Positions 45,190 through 54,602 of a stretch of DNA of 64,000 bases are shown here, in pieces. Location: positions 1 through 64,000 of the forward strand of contig SVFQ01000004.1 of NCBI GenBank assembly GCA_015056765.1. The letters run 5' to 3'. A model generated the notes under the pieces. That model saw nothing but the letters and a program-made list of their open reading frames with translations, had not been told where the DNA came from and made no database searches. Made by a program: the position numbers and the translations under genes. Positions within the stretch are counted from its first letter, which is position 1; every line of letters begins with the position of its first letter. The stretch comes from Lachnospiraceae bacterium. GTDB lineage: Bacteria; Bacillota; Clostridia; Lachnospirales; Lachnospiraceae.

Positions 45190-46287
45190 ATGGCTGGATC
45201 AAGTTTTGGTGAAAACTTTAGAGTTACAACATGGGGTGAATCTCACGGCAAAGCGATTGGTGCCGTTGTGGATGGTGTACCGGCAGGTATTCCTTTATGT
45301 GAAGAGGATATTCAAGTCTTCTTAGACCGAAGGAAACCCGGCACCAGTTCTATTACCACACCGCGAAAAGAGGACGACAAAGTAGAAATCTTAAGTGGCA
45401 TCTTCGATGGAAAGACCACAGGCACCCCTATTTCCCTTCTGGTACGTAATACCTCTCAACATTCAAGCGACTATAATGAAATAGCATCCTACTATAGACC
45501 GGGTCACGCAGATTACACCTATGATCAAAAATATGGTTTTAGAGACTATCGTGGTGGTGGCCGTTCTTCAGGACGCGAAACCATCGGTCGTGTATGCGGC
45601 GGAGCCATTGCGGCTAAAGTTTTAAAAGAACTTGGCATAGAAGTCTATAGCTACACATCTTCTATCGGCCCATACTCCATAAATCCTGATACCATCGATA
45701 CAACGAATATTGGGAAATTTCCTACAGGACTTCCGGACAAAGAGCTAAATGACCTAGCCCTAACCTTTTTGGAAGAATGTAAGGCAAAGAAGGACTCTGC
45801 CGGTGGATCTGTTGTTTGTACAGCAACGGGATTACCCGCCGGATTAGGAGAACCTGTCTTTGATAAACTGGATGCCCAAATCAGCAAAGCTCTCTTTTCC
45901 ATCGGTGCTGTAAAAGCAGTGGAATTCGGAGATGGCCTAGAAGCATCAAAGTCCACCGGAAGTGAAAATAATGACGCCTTTGAATCCGTAGATGGCAAAA
46001 TCAGAAAAAAGACAAATCATTCCGGAGGCGTACTGGGCGGACTCAGTGATGGTAGCCCACTGGTTGTAAAGGCTTATTTCAAGCCTACTCCATCCATCTC
46101 AAAGCCACAGCAGACTGTAAAACAGGACGGAACTCCCATTGAAGTGGAAATCAAAGGACGACACGATCCCATAATCGTTCCCAGAGCTGTGGTTGTGGTA
46201 GAATCTATGGTAAATATCGTTTTAGTGGATGCCCTTCTATCCGGCCTTGGAAGCCGTATAGACAACCTCAAAAAAATATATCTATAA
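45190..46287 (+). CDS. aroC: Chorismate synthase
   Basis: A 365-aa FMN-dependent enzyme making chorismate from EPSP, the last shared step to aromatic amino acids. Signatures are WGESHGKAIG, RRKPGTSS, RPGHADYTYDQKYG, RDYRGGGRSSGRETIGR and NHSGGVLGGLSDG. GAGGAG lies just upstream of ATG 45190. It is one of three plus-strand genes, stands alone, and shares a bidirectional terminator with the convergent lactonase gene. Confidence 0.97.
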   Translation: MAGSSFGENFRVTTWGESHGKAIGAVVDGVPAGIPLCEEDIQVFLDRRKPGTSSITTPRKEDDKVEILSGIFDGKTTGTPISLLVRNTSQHSSDYNEIASYYRPGHADYTYDQKYGFRDYRGGGRSSGRETIGRVCGGAIAAKVLKELGIEVYSYTSSIGPYSINPDTIDTTNIGKFPTGLPDKELNDLALTFLEECKAKKDSAGGSVVCTATGLPAGLGEPVFDKLDAQISKALFSIGAVKAVEFGDGLEASKSTGSENNDAFESVDGKIRKKTNHSGGVLGGLSDGSPLVVKAYFKPTPSISKPQQTVKQDGTPIEVEIKGRHDPIIVPRAVVVVESMVNIVLVDALLSGLGSRIDNLKKIYL

Positions 46288-46294
46288 AGTTAAA

Positions 46295-46324
46295 AAAGCT
46301 GCCGAAAATCGGCAGCTTTCTTTT
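46295..46324. terminator. Bidirectional terminator aroC/lactonase
   Basis: A perfect 11-bp stem, AAAGCTGCCGA (46295-46305) with TCGGCAGCTTT (46309-46319), has an AAA loop and a T run after it on the plus strand. The upstream A run serves the minus strand. Confidence 0.9.
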
Positions 46325-47397
46325 TATACTTGATTTAGCAAATGGAATACGACGCAGTTCGGCGCATCCACATATAATTCTTTTGAGGACATGGCAAGCA
46401 GTCCGTTTTCCAAATCTGCATTAAAGAAGGTAACAGAATTGGATTCATGGTTTAAAGAAAGCAAATGCTTATTATCAGGGAATAATGCAGCATCCTTTGG
46501 ATACTCTCCACTAATTGGAAGGCAAAGCTTTTTCTCTAAAAGTCCGGTTTTCTTGTCGATTTCAAATACCACTGCAGTATTTTCCCCGGCTGCTGTACTT
46601 ACCAAATATCGAAAATCAAAAGTAAGCGTAAGACCAGAGCTTGCTTCATTTCCCGGCACAAAATCTTCTACAGTAGAAACAGACTGAATTCTTTCAAACT
46701 CAGGATTACCATTTTCCTCTTTATAAGTATACACATCGATGGAGTTCTCGATTTCATGTAATACATACAGATATTTACCATCTTCCGAGAACTTCACCAT
46801 CTTAGGTGCAGATTCCTGATCGGAATAGATGATATCCACCATTTTTAGTTTACCCGTAGTATGGTTAATGCTATATACATTCACATGATCCATACCAAGG
46901 TCACAGGCAAGTAAGTATTTATTGTCCCTACTGGTCTTTACGCAAGTGACATGAGGTCTGAAATTACGATCTGCAATGGTGCCCATACCTTTGCAGAAAA
47001 TCTCATCTGTAATCTCACCAATAGAACCATCTTCATTCAAACGTAGAACGGTGATTTTTCCATCGTGATAGCCGGCTGTAAACAGATAGCGATCCGTGTA
47101 GTCTGTGGATAAATAACATCCTCTCATACCGTTGATAGATGCCTGATTAATCAATTCAAGACGTCCATCTTCCAGAATTCGAAAAGACTCTACGCCAAAG
47201 TCTGTAATGGAATACAGGTATTTATGATTATGTGAAATGGTCAGATAGGAAGAATTCGTAATCTCTACTTTATCCTTTTCCTTTAAGGTACCGGCCTTTA
47301 AATCCACATCATAAATACGAATTCCATAGTTGTTCTTTTTTCCTGATGTGTAAGAAGAAATATAAGCTACGTACTTTTCTGTTGTTTTGTTTGCCAT
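46324..47397 (-). CDS. Lactonase-family beta-propeller protein
   Basis: A 357-aa protein of the 6-phosphogluconolactonase-like (Pgl, 7-bladed propeller) family: repeating WD-like blades with NHKYLYSITD, RPHVTCVKTSRDNKYLLACDLG, FSEDGKYLYVLHE and GEYPKDAALFPDNKHLLSLNHESN. There is no signal peptide. GGAGG precedes ATG 47397. It lies 15 bp downstream of trpS in the operon sense. Lactone hydrolysis in the pentose pathway is the usual proposal, but relatives vary and activity is not proved here. Confidence 0.85.
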   Translation of the reverse strand: MANKTTEKYVAYISSYTSGKKNNYGIRIYDVDLKAGTLKEKDKVEITNSSYLTISHNHKYLYSITDFGVESFRILEDGRLELINQASINGMRGCYLSTDYTDRYLFTAGYHDGKITVLRLNEDGSIGEITDEIFCKGMGTIADRNFRPHVTCVKTSRDNKYLLACDLGMDHVNVYSINHTTGKLKMVDIIYSDQESAPKMVKFSEDGKYLYVLHEIENSIDVYTYKEENGNPEFERIQSVSTVEDFVPGNEASSGLTLTFDFRYLVSTAAGENTAVVFEIDKKTGLLEKKLCLPISGEYPKDAALFPDNKHLLSLNHESNSVTFFNADLENGLLAMSSKELYVDAPNCVVFHLLNQV

Positions 47398-47412
47398 TTT
47401 ACTTCTCCTCCT

Positions 47413-48417
47413 TTATCTAATGCGCTCTGGAAAACCTACTTTTTTCTGCACTTTACGCAAAGTCTTCGTAGCTACATAATTTGCTTTTTCCGCATTTGCT
47501 TTAATCATGGAATCGATGTAATCTTTATTCTTTTCTAAATCTGCGATTCTCTCATGAATAGGTCTTAAAACATCTACAACGCTTTCTCCTACAGCCATTT
47601 TGAAATCGCCATAACCTTTGCCGTCAAATTCTTTTTCAATTTCAGCAAAGCTCTTACCGGTACAGGTGCTGTAGATTTCCATCAGATTGCTGATACCCGG
47701 CTGATTTTCATTGTAACGTACACATGCTTCAGAATCCGTTACCGCACGTTTAAATTTTCGAATAATGGTATCTGCATCATCCATAAGATAAATGCTGGCA
47801 TTAGGATTCTCGTCTGACTTGGACATCTTCTTAGAAGGGTCCTGCAAACTCATAATCTTTGCACCGGTCTTCGCTATATAACCCTCGGGAATGGTAAAGA
47901 CATCTCCATAGATACCATTGAAACGCTGTGCAATATCTCTTGTCAGTTCCAGATGCTGCATCTGATCTTTTCCAACCGGAACCAAATCGGTCTGATATAA
48001 AAGAATGTCTGCAGCCATGAGAACAGGATAGGTAAACAATCCAGCATTTACATTGTCCGCGTGCTTTGCAGATTTATCTTTAAACTGTGTCATACGGGAT
48101 AACTCGCCATTGTAAGTAAAGCAGTTTAGAATCCATGCAAGTTCGCTGTGCGCGGATACATGGGACTGATAGTAAATGCAGTTCTTTTCCGGATCAAGTC
48201 CGGCTGCTACATAAAGGATATACAGGGCTCTTGCTCTTCTACGAAGTTCCGCCGGGTCCTGTCTTACAGTAATGGAATGTAGATCCACTACAGAATAAAA
48301 ACATTCATATTCATCAGATAAACTTACCCAGTTTTTCAAAGCTCCTAAGTAATTACCTAATGTCAAATTACCAGTAGCCTGCATGCCACTGAATAATACT
48401 TTTTTATCGCCTAACAT
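47413..48417 (-). CDS. trpS: Tryptophanyl-tRNA synthetase
   Basis: A 334-aa class I synthetase that charges tRNA-Trp. The HIGH-like motif is GNLTLGNYLGAL and the KMSKS loop is DPSKKMSKSDENP. YYQSHVSAHSELAWILNCF and PVGKDQMQHLELTRDIAQRFN confirm the family. GGAGG is 6 nt before the ATG. The upstream gap (33 nt) is too short for a T-box; an extended -10 promoter (48442-48450) may drive it. Confidence 0.97.
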   Translation of the reverse strand: MLGDKKVLFSGMQATGNLTLGNYLGALKNWVSLSDEYECFYSVVDLHSITVRQDPAELRRRARALYILYVAAGLDPEKNCIYYQSHVSAHSELAWILNCFTYNGELSRMTQFKDKSAKHADNVNAGLFTYPVLMAADILLYQTDLVPVGKDQMQHLELTRDIAQRFNGIYGDVFTIPEGYIAKTGAKIMSLQDPSKKMSKSDENPNASIYLMDDADTIIRKFKRAVTDSEACVRYNENQPGISNLMEIYSTCTGKSFAEIEKEFDGKGYGDFKMAVGESVVDVLRPIHERIADLEKNKDYIDSMIKANAEKANYVATKTLRKVQKKVGFPERIR

Positions 48418-48441
48418 AGTATGCCTCCAAATCTTACTTCT

Positions 48442-48450
48442 AGTATAACA
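48442..48450 (-). promoter_or_regulatory. Extended -10 promoter before trpS
   Basis: On the minus strand TGTTATACT (48450-48442), that is TG, one base, TATACT. It is about 25 bp upstream of the trpS start codon. No clear -35 is needed for such a site, and none is seen. Confidence 0.4.
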
Positions 48451-48990
48451 TTATTTGCCCAGAAACTCATGTTTGATATAAGAGAATGTTTCTTTTTCTC
48501 CTTTTTCAGCCAGCATGTGTAGGAAAAACTCCAGTTTTTCTCTGGTATATTCGTGCATGGGCGCCGGATCTCTGCCAAGCTGGTAATACTCCAAAGGGCT
48601 TCTATCTGTATAAGCATCCCCCTGGTAAGTCTTACATGCTGCAATACGATCCATAATCATCTCTGCAATATACCGATCCGGCATCTTGCACGGTAACATG
48701 CCTCCCGGTACTCGCATTGTGTAATCAATCCAATATTCGTAATGGTGTTTGTTTCGTCCTTTATGATGCAGCCACGCTTCGGAAAGACCTTTGTCTTCAC
48801 GTTCTGCATTATTTGGGCTTCTATCTCCTTGATAGTACTTCACACCAACCAAAAACTCTGTAGGAGAATACTTGGATAGATCATGGGTTAGGCCTTGCCA
48901 ATATAGTCCAACGGCAAAACACCCTTTTCTAACCAAATGTCTATGATGGGTAATGGTGTGAAAATGTCTCCAAGCGTTTTTTAAACTCAT
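48451..48990 (-). CDS. DUF5662 family protein
   Basis: A 179-aa protein with conserved His/Asp motifs: HFHTITHHRHLVRKGCF, GLTHDLSKYSPTEF and WLHHKGRNKHHYEYW. The pattern resembles small metal-binding helical proteins, and the family is known only by number. Its ATG overlaps the stop of the degenerate GH13 gene by 4 bp (ATGA), implying coupling. No clear Shine-Dalgarno is seen. The His pattern may bind metal; that is inference. Confidence 0.85.
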   Translation of the reverse strand: MSLKNAWRHFHTITHHRHLVRKGCFAVGLYWQGLTHDLSKYSPTEFLVGVKYYQGDRSPNNAEREDKGLSEAWLHHKGRNKHHYEYWIDYTMRVPGGMLPCKMPDRYIAEMIMDRIAACKTYQGDAYTDRSPLEYYQLGRDPAPMHEYTREKLEFFLHMLAEKGEKETFSYIKHEFLGK

Positions 48991-50885
48991 TTTTTTGTCT
49001 TGGTTTTACATGACACACTACGGCATACCATAACCGATCTTGGTGCCACTAAAATCGTACCTTCCTTTGTTTGCTCTAGTGCCTCTCCTGTGGTAGAAAA
49101 GGTATCCTTTGCAGTATCTAAAATCACTTCCCACTTTAAATCTTTTGGAAGTTTCGGGATTGCAAATTCATGCTCCTCCCAGTGCATATTGTAAAGACAG
49201 TAAAAACTATCATCCGCCTTACCATCTACAGATTCATACAATCCGCAAAGCATGGTGGCAACATGCCTGATGTAATACTGAAAATCCGGTTTCCAAGCTT
49301 CTCTTCCATGATAGGAAAGATCCGCAAAACCGCATCTTTTGCTATCCATCAATAAACATTCCGTTTTTCGATGCAAAATAGGATGGGATTTGCGAAGAGC
49401 AATCAACGCGGTGGTAAACTGCAGAATGTCTTTCTCTCTTGCTTTGTACTTCCAGGACTTCCAGGTAATAGGAGAATCCACACAATAGGGATTATTATTT
49501 CCTTCTCCTGTTTTCCCGTATTCATCTCCCATAAAAATCATAGGAGCGCCGGCTGCAAGAAACAGAAAGCAAAGAGCATTTTTCACCGGCTGCTTCCGTA
49601 GCTTCAGCACGCTTCTTTTATTGCTTTCTCCTTCAACTCCGCAATTCCAGCTGCAATTGTAGGTTTCCCCGTCTCTATTATCTTCTCCGTTTTCTTCGTT
49701 ATGCTTCCTTTCGTAAGACACTACATCATACAAGCGGAAACCGCCAAAGCTGGCTAAATAGTTCACAATTCCCACATCAGAAGGATTTCTTCTCATCAGA
49801 TACAGGAAATTCTGGATTTGATTCTCATCCCCCTTCAAAAAGCAGCGCATGGAATCCATGAATCTGCGTTCTGCAACGCCATAACGCTTTTCTTCTAATC
49901 GGCTTTTGTCTCCGACCTGATACGATAGGAATTCTTCTCCCAGAATCTTCACGTTTTGCAAAAACGGATCTCGTAGTATCTGCTCCATGGAAAAACCGGT
50001 ACCTAACAGATGAAAGCCATCTACTCGATATGTGATGGTCCAATACCGTAGCACGTTCAAGATATAATCTAAACCAATGCCCTCCGGAAAGAAGAACTGC
50101 AAAATCACTTCCATACCTTCTTTATGGATTCTGTCAAAAAGATGCTTGCATTCTTCAACAGGACTGTCTCCATAGGCATAGGCAGCTTTAGGTGCAAAAT
50201 AATACCCCTTGGTATATCCCCAATAGTTGATTTTATCTTTGCCCCTGCCGGGAATCTCGATGCTCTCCATGCGGGGAGCCTTTACAGACGGCAGTTTCTT
50301 CATTTGACTGCATTCATCAAATTCATAGATAGGTTGAAATACCAGGGAAGTAACGCCCAGATTTTTTAGATAGGAAATCTTCTTTTCGATACCAAGAAAG
50401 GTTCCTGCCTCTTTGATATTGGAACTGGGGTCTTTCGTAAAGCCCCTTGCATGAAGCATATAAAAAATGCTATCAGAGAACGGAATTCCGGAACGCTTTT
50501 CACTTTGGAAGGCATAGGTGTCCTTCACAAATAAGCAACATGTAACGGCATCCTTCTCTTGTGCCTTGACATGGTCCAGCCCAAACAATTTGTGCCCCAG
50601 GACTGCCTTTGCATAGGGATCCCAGATTTTTGTTTCATCTTCATAAAACAAGTATCCAAACTGCTTCGAATCCACTCCATATAAATGGCAACAATAAACA
50701 GACCCAAATCTGCACTCCTCAGGAAAAGGAATCCGGATAGGGTCTTTCTTTGGCTGATTTTTCAGATATAACAGTATTCCACACTCTTTTACAGGGCGTA
50801 AAACGATTTGAATCCGAATATATGCTCCACAATCGGATACGCCCATCATCCCGGGTTCTCCGGGCTTAAGGCTGTATTTTATCAT
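48987..50885 (-). CDS. Isoamylase-type GH13 homologue lacking catalytic residues
   Basis: A 632-aa relative of glycogen debranching enzymes: N-terminal CBM48-like domain (about 1-110), a barrel with scaffold motifs YMLHARGFTKDP, YWGYTKGYYFAPKAAYA, DVVSYERKHNEENGE, NCSWNCGVEG and GDEYGKTGEGNNN, and a C-terminal beta domain. Region I reads VILQFFFPEG and lacks the Asp/His of normal enzymes. The nucleophile site DGFRFDLA is DGFHLLGT (Leu294 in place of Asp). The third acid HDGF is FGGF (Gly381 in place of Asp). Only Glu317 remains. It should not hydrolyse glucan normally. It overlaps both neighbours by 4 bp, so it is an intact and translated gene, not a pseudogene. Confidence 0.88.
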   Translation of the reverse strand: MIKYSLKPGEPGMMGVSDCGAYIRIQIVLRPVKECGILLYLKNQPKKDPIRIPFPEECRFGSVYCCHLYGVDSKQFGYLFYEDETKIWDPYAKAVLGHKLFGLDHVKAQEKDAVTCCLFVKDTYAFQSEKRSGIPFSDSIFYMLHARGFTKDPSSNIKEAGTFLGIEKKISYLKNLGVTSLVFQPIYEFDECSQMKKLPSVKAPRMESIEIPGRGKDKINYWGYTKGYYFAPKAAYAYGDSPVEECKHLFDRIHKEGMEVILQFFFPEGIGLDYILNVLRYWTITYRVDGFHLLGTGFSMEQILRDPFLQNVKILGEEFLSYQVGDKSRLEEKRYGVAERRFMDSMRCFLKGDENQIQNFLYLMRRNPSDVGIVNYLASFGGFRLYDVVSYERKHNEENGEDNRDGETYNCSWNCGVEGESNKRSVLKLRKQPVKNALCFLFLAAGAPMIFMGDEYGKTGEGNNNPYCVDSPITWKSWKYKAREKDILQFTTALIALRKSHPILHRKTECLLMDSKRCGFADLSYHGREAWKPDFQYYIRHVATMLCGLYESVDGKADDSFYCLYNMHWEEHEFAIPKLPKDLKWEVILDTAKDTFSTTGEALEQTKEGTILVAPRSVMVCRSVSCKTKTKK

Positions 50886-51196
50886 GAAGGGTCTTCCTCA
50901 AACTCCAAATCATCTAAGTATTCATCAAATGCATCTGCTGCAGCTTCGTATTCTTCTTCATCATCAATATAACGAAGTTCCGGTTCTTCATCAGGATCAT
51001 CCGGATTTTCACTATATCCATAAATCCAAACTTCACCGCTTTGTCCATCTTTCTCATCCTGAATTGGATACAAAGCAATATAATCTTTATCACCAACTGT
51101 AAAAATCGTAACCACTTCGCAAGTTACGATACCATCTTCTAAATCAAGATCTACAGTCATTTCTTCTGAAGGTTCTTCCCACTTTTTATCGCTCAT
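50882..51196 (-). CDS. DUF1292 family protein
   Basis: A 104-aa acidic protein with the DUF1292 core (VTIFTVGDKDYIALYPIQ and WIYGYSE) and a tail rich in Asp/Glu. The family is common in Firmicutes, usually without a known function. GGGAG precedes ATG 51196, and its stop overlaps the start of the degenerate GH13 gene by 4 bp. The helicase gene lies 38 bp upstream in transcription order. Confidence 0.88.
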   Translation of the reverse strand: MSDKKWEEPSEEMTVDLDLEDGIVTCEVVTIFTVGDKDYIALYPIQDEKDGQSGEVWIYGYSENPDDPDEEPELRYIDDEEEYEAAADAFDEYLDDLEFEEDPS

Positions 51197-51234
51197 AGTT
51201 TTCTCCCGTAAATTCTATTTATACGTCTCTTATT

Positions 51235-53079
51235 CTAGCACAAATCAGCATTCTTGAGAATGTTTAAAAAGCGAGAAGGTTTCTTTCCGGAGGCTTCTCC
51301 ATCTAAAGGATAAAACAGGCAAAGCTTTTCTTTTGCCCTGGTCATTGCTACATAGAATAGTCTTCTTTCTTCCTCGATTCCCGCCTCGGTTTTACTTCTA
51401 TGGTGTGGCACATTCCCCTCTGCCAAATCCGGAAGATAAACCACATCAAACTCCAGACCTTTTGCCCCATGCATGGTTAAAAGTTTCACTTCCCCTTCTA
51501 TCGTAGTTTGTCCATTCTCTTCCCTGGAAAACTCTCCATACAACCCATCTTTTTTTAAATAGTCCATAAAGGCTTCCATATCAGAAAAGGCTTCCGCCAA
51601 TTTAGTCAGTGCCTTCACGTGTTTCTTCACGGTAGAGATGTTACTGTTTTGCTTTCTTACATACTCCGTCAAGTAACTTTCATATCCGATGCTTTTCATC
51701 AAATACGTAACAAAAGCTTTTGGTGGCAGCGTATTTAACAGGTTGCATTGTCGCTCTAATAGTTTCACTCTGTTTTTCACATCCAGTGGGACCGCTTTCT
51801 GCGCGATAATGGAGGAAAAGCTAGGATGTTCCGGCACTTGTTCTCTGGCTATATACCGAACCGGTTTATTCATCACTTTTAGAAATTCTTTTCTTCCAAA
51901 TGTTCCTTTCGCCAAGGCATAATAAGCTACCAAATCCTTGACAAGCAGGGAGGATATGTCCTCCTTGGATTCATAAGTTCTCTCGCTCATAAGTCCATGT
52001 CTTTGTAAGACAATCTGTATATCTGAAAAACTTTTTCCTGTTCTGCATAGCACAGCTACGGATTTGCCGGATTTTAGGTCTTTTTTCATCATGGTTGCTA
52101 TTTTGATATACTCTTGTTCTTCTCCCCGATATCCTAAAAGTTGTACCAACCCTTTTTGGCGACTGGGATTCCAGATTTCCTTCTGAAATCTTTCCTTGTT
52201 TTCATGAATTACCTGAAGAGCAGCTTTCGTTACTTCTTTACTGCTTCTGTAATTTTGCTTTAATTGTACAAGCTGCATATTGGGATAATACTTTTTAAAG
52301 TCCAGCATCACCCTTGGACTTGCTCCTCGAAATCCATAGATAGCTTGATCGTCATCCCCCACCACAAATAGGTTATGGTATTTTCCGGTCAAAATCCTTA
52401 CGATTTCAAATTGTAATGTAGAAATATCCTGAAACTCATCGATCAGGTAATAATGAAACCGGCTCTGCAATTGTCTTACAAGTTCCTGGTTTTGTTTCAG
52501 TTCCTTGTAACAAAGAATCACCATATCATCATAGTCGATTTTTCCTTGAAACCGTAGTTCTTCCAGATACACCTCATATAAATCCCGGAATATTTCCATA
52601 GGAACACACATGGAAAGGAACTGTTCCTGTTTACCTAAGGATTCTTGCACTTTAAACAGACCGATTTCTTTTATCAGAGCATCGCACATTTCCTCATCCT
52701 TTAATAAATCAGGATAAGTTTTCTTATGTCTGGTTCTTTCGTAGCTTCTTCGCAAGTATTCCTTTTTCTCTATGTCATTGCAGATGGAAATTCCTTTAAA
52801 CTTCTCCATACTTCGCAAAATTCGATAAAACAAAGCATGAAAAGTAGAAAAATAGACCGAGCTGTCAGCATCCATAGTCTGGAATCTCTTTTCCATTTCT
52901 AAAGCAGCCTGTTTTGTAAAAGTAATCACAAGGATTTGATTTGGCGATATGCCATAGGTGTGAATTAGATAATACACTCTCTGTGTTAATGTATAGGTCT
53001 TCCCGGAACCGGGTCCGGCAAGGACCATCATAGGTCCTTGCCGGTGCCGAATTGCTTTTTCTTGTTCCGGATTTTGCAT
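51235..53079 (-). CDS. UvrD/Rep-family DNA helicase
   Basis: A 614-aa superfamily 1A helicase that unwinds DNA 3' to 5'. Motifs in order: Q motif at the N-terminus, Walker A AGPGSGKTYTL, DEFQDIST, VGDDDQAIYGFRGA, motif IV-V TMHGAKGLEFDVVYLP and motif VI VAMTRAKEKL. It is shorter than PcrA or UvrD (about 720 aa), with the C-terminal tail reduced. The start is ATG 53079 (MQNPEQEKAIRHRQG), 13 nt after the gltX stop; the extension to 53157 overlaps gltX. A weak AAGAG precedes it. Confidence 0.93.
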   Translation of the reverse strand: MQNPEQEKAIRHRQGPMMVLAGPGSGKTYTLTQRVYYLIHTYGISPNQILVITFTKQAALEMEKRFQTMDADSSVYFSTFHALFYRILRSMEKFKGISICNDIEKKEYLRRSYERTRHKKTYPDLLKDEEMCDALIKEIGLFKVQESLGKQEQFLSMCVPMEIFRDLYEVYLEELRFQGKIDYDDMVILCYKELKQNQELVRQLQSRFHYYLIDEFQDISTLQFEIVRILTGKYHNLFVVGDDDQAIYGFRGASPRVMLDFKKYYPNMQLVQLKQNYRSSKEVTKAALQVIHENKERFQKEIWNPSRQKGLVQLLGYRGEEQEYIKIATMMKKDLKSGKSVAVLCRTGKSFSDIQIVLQRHGLMSERTYESKEDISSLLVKDLVAYYALAKGTFGRKEFLKVMNKPVRYIAREQVPEHPSFSSIIAQKAVPLDVKNRVKLLERQCNLLNTLPPKAFVTYLMKSIGYESYLTEYVRKQNSNISTVKKHVKALTKLAEAFSDMEAFMDYLKKDGLYGEFSREENGQTTIEGEVKLLTMHGAKGLEFDVVYLPDLAEGNVPHHRSKTEAGIEEERRLFYVAMTRAKEKLCLFYPLDGEASGKKPSRFLNILKNADLC

Positions 53080-53092
53080 GAGCTCTTGGCTT

Positions 53093-54547
53093 TTAGTTAG
53101 CGGCTTTAAGAAGCTCAATACCTTTTTTGATACGGGCAATGGATTCTTCCTTGCCAATTATTTCCATAATCTCGGTAGCTCCAGCAGGTGTCATCTGCTT
53201 ACCGGATACAGCGCAACGAACAGGCCACAGAGCATACCCGTTCTTGCAACCTTTCTTTGCTACATAATCCTGCAGCAAAGCGTATAAGGCATCATTACTA
53301 TAATCATCCTGTGCCTCAAAAAGTGGAAGTAACTCTTCTAATACTTCCAAAGAAGATGCAGCATCTGTCTTCATCTTCTTATGGGTGTACATCGCAATAT
53401 CATATTCCGGCAGAGCTTCAAAGAAGTCTACCAACTCCGGAATATCAGGGAATACCTCAATACGAGTCTTCACCATTTCAGCGATTTTCTTCAAATCAAG
53501 GTCTTTCGTAATAGCTTTCTTTAAGTATGGCTCAGCCATCTCATAAAAGGCATCGAAATCCATTTTTTTGATGTATTCGCCATTCATCCAGCGTAATTTT
53601 GTGTAATCAAATACTGCCGGAGATTTATTAATGTGATGATAATCAAATTTCTCTACCAGTTCCTGAAGAGACATGATTTCATCTGTTCCTTCCGGGCTCC
53701 AACCAAGCAGTGCCACGAAGTTTACAATAGCCTCGGATAAAAATCCCTGCTCCAACAAATCCTCATAGGAAGAATGACCACTTCTCTTGGAAAGCTTATG
53801 ATGCTCTTCATCTGTAATAAGTGGGCAGTGAATGTACTTAGGTACTTCCCAACCAAACGCATCGTAAAGACGATTGTATTTTGGAGAAGAAGAAAGATAC
53901 TCATTACCACGAACTACATGAGTAATGCCCATCAAATGATCATCCACTACGTTTGCAAAGTTGTAAGTAGGATATCCGTCTGATTTCATCAGGATCATAT
54001 CATCCAGTTCGCTGTTATCTACCGTAATATCTCCATAAATCTCATCATGGAAAGTTGTGGTACCTTCTGTAGGGTTGTTCTGACGAATAACAAATGGTTT
54101 ACCGGCATCCAGATTTGCCTGTACTTCTTCTTTGCTTAAGTGTAAGCAATGTTTGTCGTAAACATTAATCTCTTTGCCAGCTACTTCTCTTGTTAAGGTA
54201 GCCAAACGTTCTTTATCGCAGAAGCAATAATATGCTTCACCTTTTTCTACTAATTGTTTCGCGTAGTCCATATAAATACCGGCTTTTTGACGGTCACTCT
54301 GAACATAAGGGCCTACGCCACCATCCTTATCCGGACCTTCATCATGAATCAGTCCAGTGCTTGCCATAGTACGGTTGATGATATCTACGGCACCTTCCAC
54401 AAGACGTTCCTGGTCTGTGTCTTCGATTCTAAGGATAAAATCTCCGCCTCCATGCTTCGCAATCAGATATGCATATAAAGCAGTACGCAAGTTGCCTACG
54501 TGCATTCTTCCTGTTGGGCTGGGAGCAAAACGTGTTCTGATTTTCAT
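53093..54547 (-). CDS. gltX: Glutamyl-tRNA synthetase
   Basis: A 484-aa class I synthetase charging tRNA-Glu. The HIGH motif is [18 protein letters not shown] and the KMSKS loop is [24 protein letters not shown] and [20 protein letters not shown] are family features. ATG 54547 has AGAGG 7 nt ahead; the in-frame extension to 54583 lacks a start signal. No T-box leader is visible. The helicase gene follows within 14 nt. Confidence 0.97.
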   Translation of the reverse strand: MKIRTRFAPSPTGRMHVGNLRTALYAYLIAKHGGGDFILRIEDTDQERLVEGAVDIINRTMASTGLIHDEGPDKDGGVGPYVQSDRQKAGIYMDYAKQLVEKGEAYYCFCDKERLATLTREVAGKEINVYDKHCLHLSKEEVQANLDAGKPFVIRQNNPTEGTTTFHDEIYGDITVDNSELDDMILMKSDGYPTYNFANVVDDHLMGITHVVRGNEYLSSSPKYNRLYDAFGWEVPKYIHCPLITDEEHHKLSKRSGHSSYEDLLEQGFLSEAIVNFVALLGWSPEGTDEIMSLQELVEKFDYHHINKSPAVFDYTKLRWMNGEYIKKMDFDAFYEMAEPYLKKAITKDLDLKKIAEMVKTRIEVFPDIPELVDFFEALPEYDIAMYTHKKMKTDAASSLEVLEELLPLFEAQDDYSNDALYALLQDYVAKKGCKNGYALWPVRCAVSGKQMTPAGATEIMEIIGKEESIARIKKGIELLKAAN

Positions 54548-54602
54548 ATTTAAACCTCTTTTCTTATGAACGCATTTGCGCAATGCTTATTTTCTCACAA
54601 AG

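Noticed and set aside
48418-48450. T-box or tRNA-dependent leader before trpS
   Set aside because: The gap is 33 nt, far too short for a T-box. Gaps before serC, gltX and leuB are also too short, and none shows the conserved T-box sequence.
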